A stretch of 36,711 nt of DNA from an uncultured Planctomycetota bacterium (GCA_903901045.1 CAIUPP010000133.1:1-36711); one strand, 5' to 3'. Positions 1 through 7,584 are shown, numbered from the stretch's first letter. The notes: a model not told the origin generated them from the letters alone. A program made the numbers and translations.

Positions 1-257
1 CACGCGGCGTCCTGGGCATCGGCGCCGGATAACCCTTCACGGGAGAGTATATCCAGCGCCTCCCTCGTTATCCAGTCAATTACCTCCTTTCGTTTGGGTC
101 TGGTGTAGGCCTTCATCAGCTCGTGTCGCGACTCAAACACCGCACAGGCGGTCTGTCCATTGAGGCAGGGGCGGCGGCGGTGGTTGAGCGTATGCGCCGC
201 GGCGGAGTGGCTCATCAGCGCCACGCCGATAAGCTCAGATTCCGCGCCCGGCACGGG
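1..257 (-). pseudogene. IS transposase C-terminal remnant, cut by window edge
   Basis: Reading the minus strand leftward from an in-frame stop at 260-258, the frame stays open to the window edge. The translation contains LNHRRRPCLNGQTACAVFES followed by a basic helix (RHELMKAYTRPKRKEVIDWI). The pattern H-x-L-N-H-R-x-R-P-x-L-x-G-x-T-A-x-x-V-F resembles the segment after the catalytic Glu in integrase-core (DDE) transposases, which usually reads N-x-R-P-x-x-x-L-x-G-x-T-P. No catalytic DDE core is visible upstream because the frame is stopped at 260, so inside the window this looks like a decayed 3' portion of an insertion sequence. The family assignment rests on remembered motif shape only. The remainder lies outside the window, so whether the element is wholly dead cannot be judged. 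Confidence 0.42.
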
Positions 258-276
258 TCAGAATGCAGAACGACGG

Positions 277-301
277 AGGGCGCAGCATGCTGCGCCCCTA
301 C
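277..301. repeat. 25-bp palindrome, GCA/TGC version
   Basis: A near-perfect palindrome centred on CATG with arms GGGCGCAG and CTGCGCCC, followed by CCTAC. The identical 25-mer recurs at 11691-11715, and a version with different but still complementary arms occurs at 1128, 29637 and 34481. It is intergenic here. Confidence 0.8.
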
Positions 302-963
302 GAGAACGAGAAAAGGGGCAGAATTAAATATTGAGGGTTTGGGGCGGGAATGACAAGGGGGTCCGCGATTTCGTGGTGTACGAACCCTGATAGGTATGGA
401 AGGATGAAGACAAACGGCGAGAACTTAAAACTGAGAACTGAAGACTGAAAACTGAGAGAAAGAGGAGGATAGGCTTGTCGCCCATTTCCTGATATAGGTG
501 AAGGGCAAGGTGAGTGCAGAATGCGGAATGAACGAAAGTACGGGCTGAGAAGATAACGTCCCTCAGGCCGCGGCGGCGTTGAGGGCGATTACATATGACG
601 CAAGCGCGCCGGGCGGTGCGCACTGCGCACCTGGGACAGCGCGATATGACGAGCGTGCTGAGCGGTGCGCACGGCGCACCTGGGACAGCCCGCTCCACCA
701 TGGTTTATTGGAGGGAATGGCGCAGGGCAGTTGTCTGTTCTTTGTCGTGCCCGTCGCACCGTCGCACCGTCTTGCCAGACGCCCCCGACGCATGGGCGCA
801 CCCCGTCGCACCCGACGCACCCAATTATCGTGTCCTACGGGATACGGAACAGACAACTGCCGGCGTGAGCGCCGGAAGCGCAGGGGGAAAGTCTGCCCGT
901 CATGTACGGGGGGAGCCACTCCCGATGTCCTGTCACGGTCCGAGCGTTGTGTTACGGAAGAGG
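302..963. other. Non-coding, repeat-rich tract
   Basis: About 660 bp without a convincing gene. Open frames exist on both strands but they overlap each other, are rich in Arg/Ala/Pro, lack plausible ribosome binding sites and run through repeats. At about 424-458 there is a run of degenerate ten-base words (variants of AACTGAGAACTGAAGACTGA), the same style of microrepeat found between other genes here. Runs of CGTCGCACC-type words occur at about 750-820. No RNA gene was recognised. Confidence 0.6.
614..689. repeat. Two 27-bp direct copies with internal palindrome
   Basis: The 27 bases at 614-640 recur at 663-689 with one mismatch, 49 bp apart. Each copy contains GGTGCGCAC facing GCGCACC, so each could form a small hairpin, and each ends in TGGGACAGC. 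The second copy runs into CCGCTCCACCATGG, which resembles the arm of the inverted repeat at 8034-8105. Confidence 0.75.
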
Positions 964-1095
964 GGGTCAGGCATCTTTTCGAACGCGAAAAGCAGCCAGA
1001 CCCCTGGTTCTGTCGCGGTCCGGGCGTTGAGAGCGGGGGGGCTACGGAAAAGCGGGTCAGGCATCTTTTCGAACGCGAAAAGCAGCCTGACCCCT
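964..1095. repeat. Tandem pair of ~42-bp hairpin elements
   Basis: Copies at 964-1005 and 1054-1095 share GGGTCAGGCATCTTTTCG, then AACGCGAAAAGCAGCC and GACCCC. Each folds with outer arms GGGTCAGGC / GCCTGACCC and an inner stem CTTTTCG / CGAAAAG. The sequence before each copy is also related (CGGTCCG, GCGTTG, CTACGGAA), so the duplicated unit is about 80-90 bp. There is a compensating difference in the outer stem: the first copy has AGCCAGACCCC and the second AGCCTGACCCC. Confidence 0.75.
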
Positions 1096-1127
1096 TTTCC
1101 TCCGGGGGTTGAAAGGCGAAGTGGCTC

Positions 1128-1152
1128 AGGGCAAGGCATGCCTTGCCCCTAC
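1128..1152. repeat. 25-bp palindrome, AAG/CTT version
   Basis: A palindrome with arms GGGCAAGG and CCTTGCCC around CATG, followed by CCTAC. The same 25-mer occurs at 34481-34505 and a near copy at 29637. Length and flanks match the GCGCAG version at 277 and 11691, and both arms differ together. Confidence 0.8.
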
Positions 1153-1227
1153 AGGCCCGCTAAACGGGCGGAGGCGGATAGGTGCTGCGCCGCTGCTGGT
1201 TCCAAAACGGGCCCCGAACTGTCTGCG

Positions 1228-1567
1228 CTACTTCTTCGCCGCTGGGGGGTGTCCCGTCTTCTTGCCTGCCGCGATCAGTTCCAGCCTGATTTTGTCCCCT
1301 GAGCGGACGCGCGCGAAGAGCTTCGCATCTCCCTCCAGAACGCCGAGGAGGTTCACGGGGCTGTATGGCTCCTGCCCGAAGAAGATGCAGAAGGCGTGGC
1401 CGGGGGACCAATAGGCAATCGTGTTCGAAGTAGACTTCTTCCCCCCAGATTTGCGCGTGCGATTCCACCGGGAGGGTCTTCACCAGCTTCTTTGCGGTCT
1501 CCGAGTCGTTCAGATCAGCCGTCATGGTGATTCCGGCATCTTCGGCGACGATTCGCAGCTTGTGCAT
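1228..1567 (-). pseudogene. Cyclophilin-like fold protein (PF04126/TM1367-like), frameshifted
   Basis: The start ATG at 1567 has a good ribosome binding site (GGGAGGCGG, spacing about 5) and lies 35 bp downstream of the ribBA stop. The first part, MHKLRIVAEDAGITMTADLN through GEEVYFE, matches the start of the small cyclophilin-like family that carries WGEEIYF. The expected continuation is present but in another frame: TIAYWSPGHAFCIFFGQEPY, then SPVNLLGVLEGD, SGDKIRLEL and a TAG stop at 1230-1228. The join is near 1421-1426. Family members have about 15-20 extra residues between these blocks, so a small deletion changed the frame. The 340-bp span is not a multiple of three. Function in the family is poorly known. 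A sequencing error could explain one lost base but not the missing residues. Confidence 0.72.
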
Positions 1568-1602
1568 TGTTCCGCCTCCCGCCTGTTGGTGAATGGCTGC
1601 GG

Positions 1603-2826
1603 CTAAATGAGATGCCCGAGCTTCTGGCGCTTCGTGTCGAGATAGCGTTCGTTTTCCGGGTTTGATGCGATGACGATCGGCATGCGCTCGACGATCTCGA
1701 GGCCGTACGCGGTGAGCGCTTTGTACTTGCGCGGGTTGTTCGTCAGGAGCCGCAATTTCCGCAATCCAAGGTCCGACAGAATCTGGGAGCCGATGCCGTA
1801 ATCCCGTTCGTCCGCGCCGAAGCCGAGATACTCGTTGGCCTGCACGGTGTCCATCCCCTGCTCCTGGAGCGTATACGCGCGCAGCTTGTTCTCCAGGCCG
1901 ATGCCGCGCCCTTCCTGGTGCATGTACAGGACGACGCCCGTGCCGGCCTGCTCGATCATCTGCATCGCATGGTGAAGCTGCGCGCCGCAGTCGCAGCGCA
2001 TGGAGCCGAGGGTGTCTCCCGTGAGGCATTCGGAATGAACGCGCACGAGCACCGGCTCATTGTGAATTTTGGCTGTCTTGCTGCCCGACGGCCCGATATC
2101 CCCCTTGCACATCGCGAGGTGGAGATCGTCGTCCACGGTGGTGCCATAGAGGTGGCACATGAAATCCCCCCACAGGGTGGGGAGGCGGCAAGAGACGCGA
2201 TGCTCCACGAGCCGCTCATTATGCCGGCGGTAGCTGATGATGTCCGCCGTGGAGCACATCTTCATGTTGTGCTTCTTGCAGAACTCCTCCAGTTGGGGCA
2301 CGCGCGCCATGGTGCCATCTTCGTTCATGATCTCGCAGATCACCGCGACGGGCTTGAGGCCGGCCATGCGGCAGAGGTCCACGGAGCCTTCGGTCTGGCC
2401 TGCGCGGACGAGGCTGCCTCCCTTGCGCGCGCGCAGAGGGAAGATGTGGCCGGGGCGCGCGAGATCCTCCGGGCGGGTGTTGTCGTCCGCCAGGGCCAGG
2501 ATGGTGTGGGCGCGGTCGGCGGCGGAGACGCCGGTCGTGGTGCCGATGCGCGAGTCCACCGTTACGGTGAAGCCCGTGCCGAGCGCGGAGGTGTTCTCCG
2601 TAGTCTGCATGGTCAGCCCCAGATGCGCGGCGCGCTCCGGCGGCATGGGGACGCAGATGAGCCCGCGCGCCTCTTTGAGCATGAAGTTGACCGTCTCCGG
2701 CGTGATGAACTCCGCCGCCATGGTCAGGTCGCCTTCATTTTCGCGGCGCGCGTCGTCCACCAGAATGACCATGCGCCCCGCGCGGAGCTCCTCGAAGATT
2801 TCCTCGATCGGACTGAAGTTGTTCAT
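1603..2826 (-). CDS. ribBA: Bifunctional 3,4-DHBP synthase / GTP cyclohydrolase II
   Basis: Catalyses the two entry steps of riboflavin synthesis: ribulose 5-phosphate to 3,4-dihydroxy-2-butanone 4-phosphate, and GTP to the diaminopyrimidine precursor. The 407-residue protein has the RibB domain at about 1-205, with DDARRENEGDL (24-34) and HIFPLRA (127-133). The RibA domain follows at about 206-405, with RVHSECLTGD (262-271), zinc cysteines 267, 278 and 280, and MHQEGRGIGLENKLRAY (302-318). Both halves look complete and the length is normal. A strong promoter lies 48 bp upstream. I see no FMN riboswitch in the short leader. The partner ribD is about 30 kb away in this window, so the pathway genes are dispersed. 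Confidence 0.97.
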   Translation of the reverse strand: MNNFSPIEEIFEELRAGRMVILVDDARRENEGDLTMAAEFITPETVNFMLKEARGLICVPMPPERAAHLGLTMQTTENTSALGTGFTVTVDSRIGTTTGVSAADRAHTILALADDNTRPEDLARPGHIFPLRARKGGSLVRAGQTEGSVDLCRMAGLKPVAVICEIMNEDGTMARVPQLEEFCKKHNMKMCSTADIISYRRHNERLVEHRVSCRLPTLWGDFMCHLYGTTVDDDLHLAMCKGDIGPSGSKTAKIHNEPVLVRVHSECLTGDTLGSMRCDCGAQLHHAMQMIEQAGTGVVLYMHQEGRGIGLENKLRAYTLQEQGMDTVQANEYLGFGADERDYGIGSQILSDLGLRKLRLLTNNPRKYKALTAYGLEIVERMPIVIASNPENERYLDTKRQKLGHLI

Positions 2827-2873
2827 GATGAAGCACCACTGGCAAAACCGTGTGAACCGTAATCACTTAGGCG

Positions 2874-2902
2874 AGTATATAGCAAGAGGTTGCGGCAAGC
2901 AA
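2874..2902 (-). promoter_or_regulatory. Sigma-70-like promoter for ribBA
   Basis: On the minus strand: TTGCTT (2902-2897), a 17-bp spacer, then TATACT (2879-2874). The start codon of ribBA is at 2826, giving a leader of about 40 nt. Confidence 0.65.
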
Positions 2903-2976
2903 CGGGGAAGGGGCGGGGGAGATCCGGTCGTTGCCTGGCTCTGCGGCGTTGTCCGTCCGCGTTTGTCCCTGTTCCG

Positions 2977-4335
2977 CTATTCCCCGCCTCGTCCCATCAG
3001 CGCAGGCAGACGGTCCTTCACTTCCTCATCGGCTGAGGCTTTCCCGGCCAGCCGGATCAAGTTCCCGCCGGAGAGCCTGGCCAGTTCCTCGGCCTGAGTG
3101 GAGGACTCCCTGTCATCCCGCACCAGGAACAGCCCCCGTATCCCTTTTTCCTTCATAGTGCGCGCTTCGTCGAGAAGGGCGGGTTCCGGCCGCCAGCCCT
3201 CGCTGGACAGGATAATGATGCGGCAGCTGCCGGGGAACTGATCCAGCGCGCGGATGGCCATCCCGAGCGAATCGCGCAGGTCGCCACCGAAGCGGCGCCC
3301 GTTCGGCATCTTCCCGCCCTCAGCGTCGTTGACCGCGGTGATGAACTGGAGGGAGAATCCGCGCAGATGGTTCGGAGCTTCCGATTCGCAATACGCCATC
3401 GCGTCGAACGGCTTCAGCACGCCCCGCAGGGCATCCTGCGAGACGATGAGCGATGCCGCGCCGTGCATGGGCTCAATGACGACGACCGCCGTGGCCGGCG
3501 GCAGGGCCGGGGAACCGGCCTGCTTCCAGGCCGCCGCCCAGAAGGAAGCCAGCGCGGTCGTGGCAAGCTCCATTCGCTTCTGGAGCACGTCGCCGCAGCC
3601 GGCTTCCAATTCGGCGTAGTACAATTCGCTGTCCAGCGGCGCGGCCTTGCGCGCCGCCGTGTCGGCTTTCAGCACGGTGGGGCACAGCGCCCAACTCTCT
3701 TCGATCGTTTTGAACGCCCACTCCACCGGGGAGTCGATGGCAAAGTTCTTCCCCGCCAGGATATGCGACGTGGGATGGTATCGGGGGACCAACTCGATTT
3801 CGATCCGAAGGTGAATTCCCTTATTCCCGGTCTCCTGTCCGTCGTAGTTCTCCGTCGCGTGAAGCGGCATGGTGGCGTCGCCGACGAAGTGGGCCAGATG
3901 CGCCGCCGCTAGACGTGCCTCCCCATAATCTTTCCTGCTCAGTGCCGTGACCAGCCTGTTGTACTCGCGCTCGATGGCCCACGGGAGCAGACCGCGTTGC
4001 GCAATGACTTCCGCGCCGAACTTCGCCTCCGCCTGCTTGCGGCTGTGTGGCAATGCCGAGAAGGGGGGCTGGCCGAACGAGTCGATGTCCAGGAAGTGCT
4101 CCGCTTTCTGCTCCTGGGTGCGGTTCGGGATGTAGTCCGGGTCGGTGGCGTGGCAGGCGATGTAGTCGGCGTTCGCCAGAAAGAACGGGCGCAGTGCATC
4201 GGGGATGGCCGCCACCGCGCCACGCGCAACGGCGCGGTGCGTCTCATCCCCCCATGCCATTCCCGCGCGGGCAGGGAGCAGGGCCAGGAGGGAGGCGAGA
4301 AGAAAGGCGCAATAACGCAGCAGGGGTTGTTTCAT
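2977..4335 (-). CDS. Secreted S1/P1-nuclease / phospholipase C-fold protein with VWA-like C-terminal domain
   Basis: A 452-residue exported protein. Residues 1-26 form a signal peptide (basic start, LLASLLALLPARA). The mature protein begins MAWGDETHRAVA, typical of zinc-dependent phospholipase C and S1/P1 nucleases, where Trp1 and His bind metal. Further candidate zinc ligands are D65, H80, D83 (HFLDID), H146, H149 and D153 in HLAHFVGDATMPLHATENYD, plus H159 and H175. Residues about 283-450 resemble a von Willebrand factor A domain (strand TAVVVIE, later CRIIILSSEG), but the metal-binding DxSxS is absent (EPMHGAAS at the expected place). The substrate is unknown; a periplasmic or extracellular phosphoesterase is likely. 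The gene is alone on its strand, downstream of STAS and upstream of ribBA. The binding site before the ATG is weak. Confidence 0.8.
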   Translation of the reverse strand: MKQPLLRYCAFLLASLLALLPARAGMAWGDETHRAVARGAVAAIPDALRPFFLANADYIACHATDPDYIPNRTQEQKAEHFLDIDSFGQPPFSALPHSRKQAEAKFGAEVIAQRGLLPWAIEREYNRLVTALSRKDYGEARLAAAHLAHFVGDATMPLHATENYDGQETGNKGIHLRIEIELVPRYHPTSHILAGKNFAIDSPVEWAFKTIEESWALCPTVLKADTAARKAAPLDSELYYAELEAGCGDVLQKRMELATTALASFWAAAWKQAGSPALPPATAVVVIEPMHGAASLIVSQDALRGVLKPFDAMAYCESEAPNHLRGFSLQFITAVNDAEGGKMPNGRRFGGDLRDSLGMAIRALDQFPGSCRIIILSSEGWRPEPALLDEARTMKEKGIRGLFLVRDDRESSTQAEELARLSGGNLIRLAGKASADEEVKDRLPALMGRGGE

Positions 4336-4368
4336 GGTTGTGTCTTTGCACAGGGGAGGGGACGTTCA

Positions 4369-4434
4369 AATGACGAATGACGAGGGGATGTCCTGATTAT
4401 CGAATAACCCGATTTCTTCCGTCATTCGTCACTT
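4369..4434. repeat. Inverted repeat built of TGACGAA words
   Basis: The arm at 4369-4382 (TGACGAATGACG core) pairs perfectly over 12 bp with 4420-4434 (CGTCATTCGTCA). The loop contains further related words (ATTATCGAATAACCCGAT). It lies between the STAS gene and the secreted hydrolase gene. Confidence 0.7.
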
Positions 4435-4441
4435 ACAGCGG

Positions 4442-4828
4442 TTATCGGTAGCGCCCGAACAGCCCCGGCTTGCTGACGCCCTTGACTGCCGCATCTTCAT
4501 CATCGTAGATGTCAATGAGCTTGTCGAGCCGGGTGATCTTGAAGACCTGCATGATATCCGGGTTGATGGCGCAGAAGGCCATGCGCCCCTTCAGCGAGGT
4601 CATTTTCTTGTTCAGCGAGATCAGTTTTCCAAGCACGGCGCTGCTGAGGAATTTGATTTTGGAGAAGTTGACGACCAGCCGCGTTTTCCCCTCTTTGTCG
4701 ATGAGGTCATTCAGCTCCTGTCCCAACTGCTGGACGTTCATTTCGTCGAGAACTTGCGAGGTCAGGAAGTTGACGACGCAGACATCGCCAATCTGGGAGG
4801 CCATGATGAGAGAATTGCGTTGCTCCAT
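4442..4828 (-). CDS. STAS-domain protein (anti-sigma factor antagonist type)
   Basis: A 128-residue single-domain protein of the SpoIIAA/RsbV class. Partner-switching proteins of this family are controlled by phosphorylation of one Ser/Thr. The strand-loop-helix VVNFSKIKFLSSAVLGKLIS (residues about 52-71) is the diagnostic segment, and Ser62 or Ser63 is the likely phosphoacceptor. The end (GVSKPGLFGRYR) is a short tail beyond the fold. No anti-sigma kinase or phosphatase is adjacent, so the partner must be elsewhere. An internal Met9 is an alternative start. The gene is transcribed from the left-facing member of a divergent promoter pair. Confidence 0.88.
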   Translation of the reverse strand: MEQRNSLIMASQIGDVCVVNFLTSQVLDEMNVQQLGQELNDLIDKEGKTRLVVNFSKIKFLSSAVLGKLISLNKKMTSLKGRMAFCAINPDIMQVFKITRLDKLIDIYDDEDAAVKGVSKPGLFGRYR

Positions 4829-4899
4829 TGCGCTGTCTCCAGTGCAGCTGCTTGCGTAGGGGCCGTGCCGTGAGCATTTCCGCTTGTCGGACGGAAAGT

Positions 4900-4928
4900 A
4901 TAATACCAGTCACCCTAAAGCCTGTCAA
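4900..4928 (-). promoter_or_regulatory. Sigma-70 promoter for the STAS gene
   Basis: TTGACA (4928-4923), a 17-bp spacer, then TATTAT (4905-4900) on the minus strand. The leader to the ATG at 4828 is about 65 nt. It is back to back with the ricT promoter, the two -35 boxes only 11 bp apart. Confidence 0.85.
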
Positions 4929-4939
4929 TCAACCAATTC

Positions 4940-4968
4940 TTGACAGTTCCAGCCCCCACTGGTATCAT
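4940..4968 (+). promoter_or_regulatory. Sigma-70 promoter for ricT-metG
   Basis: TTGACA (4940-4945), exactly 17 bp, then TATCAT (4963-4968). The ricT start is at 5077, so the leader is about 100 nt. A second possible -10, TATAAT at 5034-5039, lacks a convincing -35. Confidence 0.8.
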
Positions 4969-5076
4969 CAGTTTAACAGTCCACGTCGGGGGATGCGCTC
5001 GCCGGCCTCCAGAAGGAGCGGCGAGCGTTGTGCTTATAATGCGCAACCTCTCCCGGCGCGGCCGGAGAACCTTCCC

Positions 5077-5925
5077 ATGAAGTACCGAGCCATCATCCGA
5101 CACGGCGCAATGAGCCATGTGGATAACTTCCGCGCCGATTTCAGCGGCCTGCGGATGTCGGACCACTGCGTTATCCGCACCGAGCGCGGCATCGAACATG
5201 GCCGAATCCTAAGCCCTGTCGAGGCTTACACCGAAGAGGACAAGGATGCGGCGATCGTGGGCGAGATCGTCCGCCGCATGAGCCCCGAAGACCTCAAGAA
5301 GCTCGCGGAAATCCAGGATGTGCTGCAGCCGCGCGAGTTCGATTTCTGCAAGAAGCAGATCATCCAGCGCCAGTTGCCCATGAAACTGGCGAGCGTCGAG
5401 CATCTTTTCGGCGGCTCCAAGGTCATTTTCTATTTCCTGGCCGAGGGGCGCGTGGACTTCCGCGAGTTGGTCAAGGACCTCGCGCAGGAATACCATACCC
5501 GCATCGAGATGCGCCAGATCGGCGTGCGCGACGAAGCGCGCCTGCTGGCCGACTACGAGCATTGCGGACGCGAGCTCTGCTGCAAGACCTTCATCAAGAA
5601 CCTCGAACCGGTGACGATGAAGATGGCGAAGAACCAGAAGGCCACGCTGGACCCCACCAAGATTTCCGGCCGCTGCGGGCGGCTGATGTGCTGCCTGCGC
5701 TTCGAGGACCGCACCTATGACGACCTTCGCGCCAACCTGCCGGAATGCGGTTGCCGCGTCTGCACCTGCTCAGGCGAAGGGTGCGTCGTCGGACAGGACC
5801 CGGCCAGCCAGCAGGTGACCGTGGAAATGGCCGACAAGCAGCGCATCACGCTTCCCGCCGCAGAGGTGAAAGTCGTCTCGCAGGCGCCCGCGAAGAAACA
5901 ACAGGATACCGAACCCGATGAGTAG
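5077..5925 (+). CDS. ricT: PSP1/RicT (YaaT) family protein
   Basis: A 282-residue PSP1-domain protein. In Bacillus the RicT/YaaT homologue forms an iron-sulfur-containing complex with RicA and RicF that affects RNase Y activity; the role in other phyla is less clear. Diagnostic segments are EHCGRELCCKTFI (161-173) and KISGRCGRLMCCLRFE (195-210), with paired cysteines C168/C169 and C205/C206. A further cluster, ECGCRVCTCSGEGC (223-236), is unusually cysteine-rich and could extend metal binding. I chose the ATG at 5077 because family members begin with a short strand like MKYRAIIRHG; the longer frame to 4828 runs through the promoter. The 3' end overlaps metG by 8 bp, indicating translational coupling, and ricT next to a tRNA synthetase or DNA polymerase genes is a known arrangement. 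Confidence 0.9.
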   Translation: MKYRAIIRHGAMSHVDNFRADFSGLRMSDHCVIRTERGIEHGRILSPVEAYTEEDKDAAIVGEIVRRMSPEDLKKLAEIQDVLQPREFDFCKKQIIQRQLPMKLASVEHLFGGSKVIFYFLAEGRVDFRELVKDLAQEYHTRIEMRQIGVRDEARLLADYEHCGRELCCKTFIKNLEPVTMKMAKNQKATLDPTKISGRCGRLMCCLRFEDRTYDDLRANLPECGCRVCTCSGEGCVVGQDPASQQVTVEMADKQRITLPAAEVKVVSQAPAKKQQDTEPDE

Positions 5926-7435
5926 GCCAAACTACTACGTTACGACCCCCATTTATTACGTCACCGACCAGCCGCACATCGGTAATTCGTATCCGACGAT
6001 TGCCGCCGATATCCTCGCGCGGTACCATCGCCAGTGCGGCTACGATGTGCATTTCCTGACCGGCACCGACGAGCATGGGCTGAAGGTCCAGCGCGCCGCG
6101 CAGGAGCATGGCGTCACCCCGCAGGAGCATGCCGACAACGTCGTCCAGCGCTATCACGACGCCTGGAAGCTGCTCAATATCTCCCATGACGACTTCATCC
6201 GCACCACCGAGCCGCGCCACGAGCGGGTTGTGCAGATGATTTTCAAGAAGCTGTTCGAAAGCGGCGACCTCTACCTAGGGGAATACCGCGGCTGGTACTG
6301 CGTCCCGTGCGAGACTTTCCTGGCGGGGGGGGAAGAGCAGAAGCCCAAGTGCCCGGACTGCGGCCGCCCGACGGAGTGGTACTCCGAGCCCACTTATTTC
6401 TTCCGCCTGAGCAAGTACCAGGAGCCGCTCCTCAAACTGTACGAGGAGCATCCGAACTTCGTCCGCCCGGAGTTCCGCCTCAACGAGGTCAAGTCCCGCG
6501 TGCGCGAGGGGCTGCGCGACTTGAGCGTCACCCGCACCTCGCTGGAGTGGGCCGTGCCGCTGCCGTTCGACCCGAAGCACCGCTCCTACGTCTGGATCGA
6601 CGCGCTGACCAACTATATCTCCGCCGTCGGCTACGGCGCGGATGAGGAGCAGTTCCGCAAGCGCTGGCCCGCGGATGTCCACGTGGTCGGCAAGGACATC
6701 ATCTGGTTCCACGCCGTCATCTGGCCCGCGCTGCTCATGGCCATCGGCGTGGAGCAGCCCAAGATGGTGTTCGCCCACGGCTGGTGGACTCACAACGGCA
6801 AGAAGATGAGCAAGAGCAAGGGGAACTTCGTCAAGCCGGATGAAGTCGCCTCGCAGTACGGGGTGGATGCCGTGCGCTACTTCGTCATGCGCGAGCTTAC
6901 GTTTGGCCTCGATGGCGACTATCGCGACGCCGCGATGCTCCAGCGCTACAACTCCGAATTGGCCGGCGACCTCGGCAACTTGGTCTTCCGCACCCTGTCC
7001 ATGATCGAGCGCTACTTCGAGGGGGTCATTCCCGACCCGGCCTCCGAGCCGACCTGCCCGCTGGCCGATGGGGCGACGACTCTGTACGCCGACGTGAACG
7101 ACTGCATGACCTCGCTCCAGTTCAGCCGCGCTCTGGAGCGCATCTGGGAATTCGTCCGCCGCGCCAATACGTACGTGGAGGAGCGGAAGCCCTGGCAACT
7201 CAACAAGGAAGGGGCGCGCGAGAAGCTTGGCGCGACGATGTACCATCTGGCCGAAGCGGTGCGCATCCTCGGCTTGCTGATCGAGCCGTACATGCCGGCT
7301 TCCGCCGGGGCGATCCGCCGGCAACTCGGCCTGCCCCCGGAGACCCGCCCGCTTCAGGAAGCGCTGCAATGGGGCGGCCTGCCCAAGGGCATCCGCGTCC
7401 AGCGCGGCGATCCGCTCTTCCCGAAGAAGGAATAG
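5918..7435 (+). CDS. metG: Methionyl-tRNA synthetase
   Basis: Charges tRNA-Met with methionine. The 505-residue class I synthetase has the HIGH-type motif HIGN at 20-23, a zinc knuckle with C128, C131, C145 and C148, and KMSKSKGN at 296-303, followed by the anticodon-binding helices. There is no C-terminal tRNA-binding (TRBP111) extension, as in the short bacterial forms. The ATG overlaps the ricT stop by 8 bp. No terminator was seen after the gene; a microrepeat element follows at 7449. Confidence 0.97.
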   Translation: MSRPNYYVTTPIYYVTDQPHIGNSYPTIAADILARYHRQCGYDVHFLTGTDEHGLKVQRAAQEHGVTPQEHADNVVQRYHDAWKLLNISHDDFIRTTEPRHERVVQMIFKKLFESGDLYLGEYRGWYCVPCETFLAGGEEQKPKCPDCGRPTEWYSEPTYFFRLSKYQEPLLKLYEEHPNFVRPEFRLNEVKSRVREGLRDLSVTRTSLEWAVPLPFDPKHRSYVWIDALTNYISAVGYGADEEQFRKRWPADVHVVGKDIIWFHAVIWPALLMAIGVEQPKMVFAHGWWTHNGKKMSKSKGNFVKPDEVASQYGVDAVRYFVMRELTFGLDGDYRDAAMLQRYNSELAGDLGNLVFRTLSMIERYFEGVIPDPASEPTCPLADGATTLYADVNDCMTSLQFSRALERIWEFVRRANTYVEERKPWQLNKEGAREKLGATMYHLAEAVRILGLLIEPYMPASAGAIRRQLGLPPETRPLQEALQWGGLPKGIRVQRGDPLFPKKE

Positions 7436-7448
7436 ATATGCCCTGTTG

Positions 7449-7550
7449 CACCGCAGAGACGCAGAGGTCGCAGAGAACGGCATTTGGATTCCATGCTGCC
7501 AGTTCGTTGATCTGAGTTCCTTTCTCTGCGTTCTCCGTGTCTCTGTGGTG
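7449..7550. repeat. Inverted microrepeat element, no cargo
   Basis: Left arm 7449-7479 consists of CGCAGAGA-type words (CACCGCAGAGACGCAGAGG...). Right arm 7521-7550 is the inverted counterpart (TCTCTGCGTTCTCCGTGTCT...GTGGTG). About 41 bp lie between, with no gene. A single right arm of the same family lies at 10718-10748. Confidence 0.75.
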
Positions 7551-7584
7551 GACGCCGTTGCTGTTAAGAGGAGACGTAATCCGC

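Noticed and set aside
595-1302. Long open frames on both strands in 324-1302
   Set aside because: They overlap each other, cross several repeats, have no ribosome binding site and give Arg/Ala/Pro/Ser-rich translations without domain-like patterns. They reflect low stop-codon frequency in GC-rich DNA.
2827-2976. FMN riboswitch upstream of ribBA (and in the ribD leader at 34398-34428)
   Set aside because: The promoters lie close to the genes and leave only about 20-40 nt of leader, too short for an RFN element, and no AGGATA-type conserved blocks are present.
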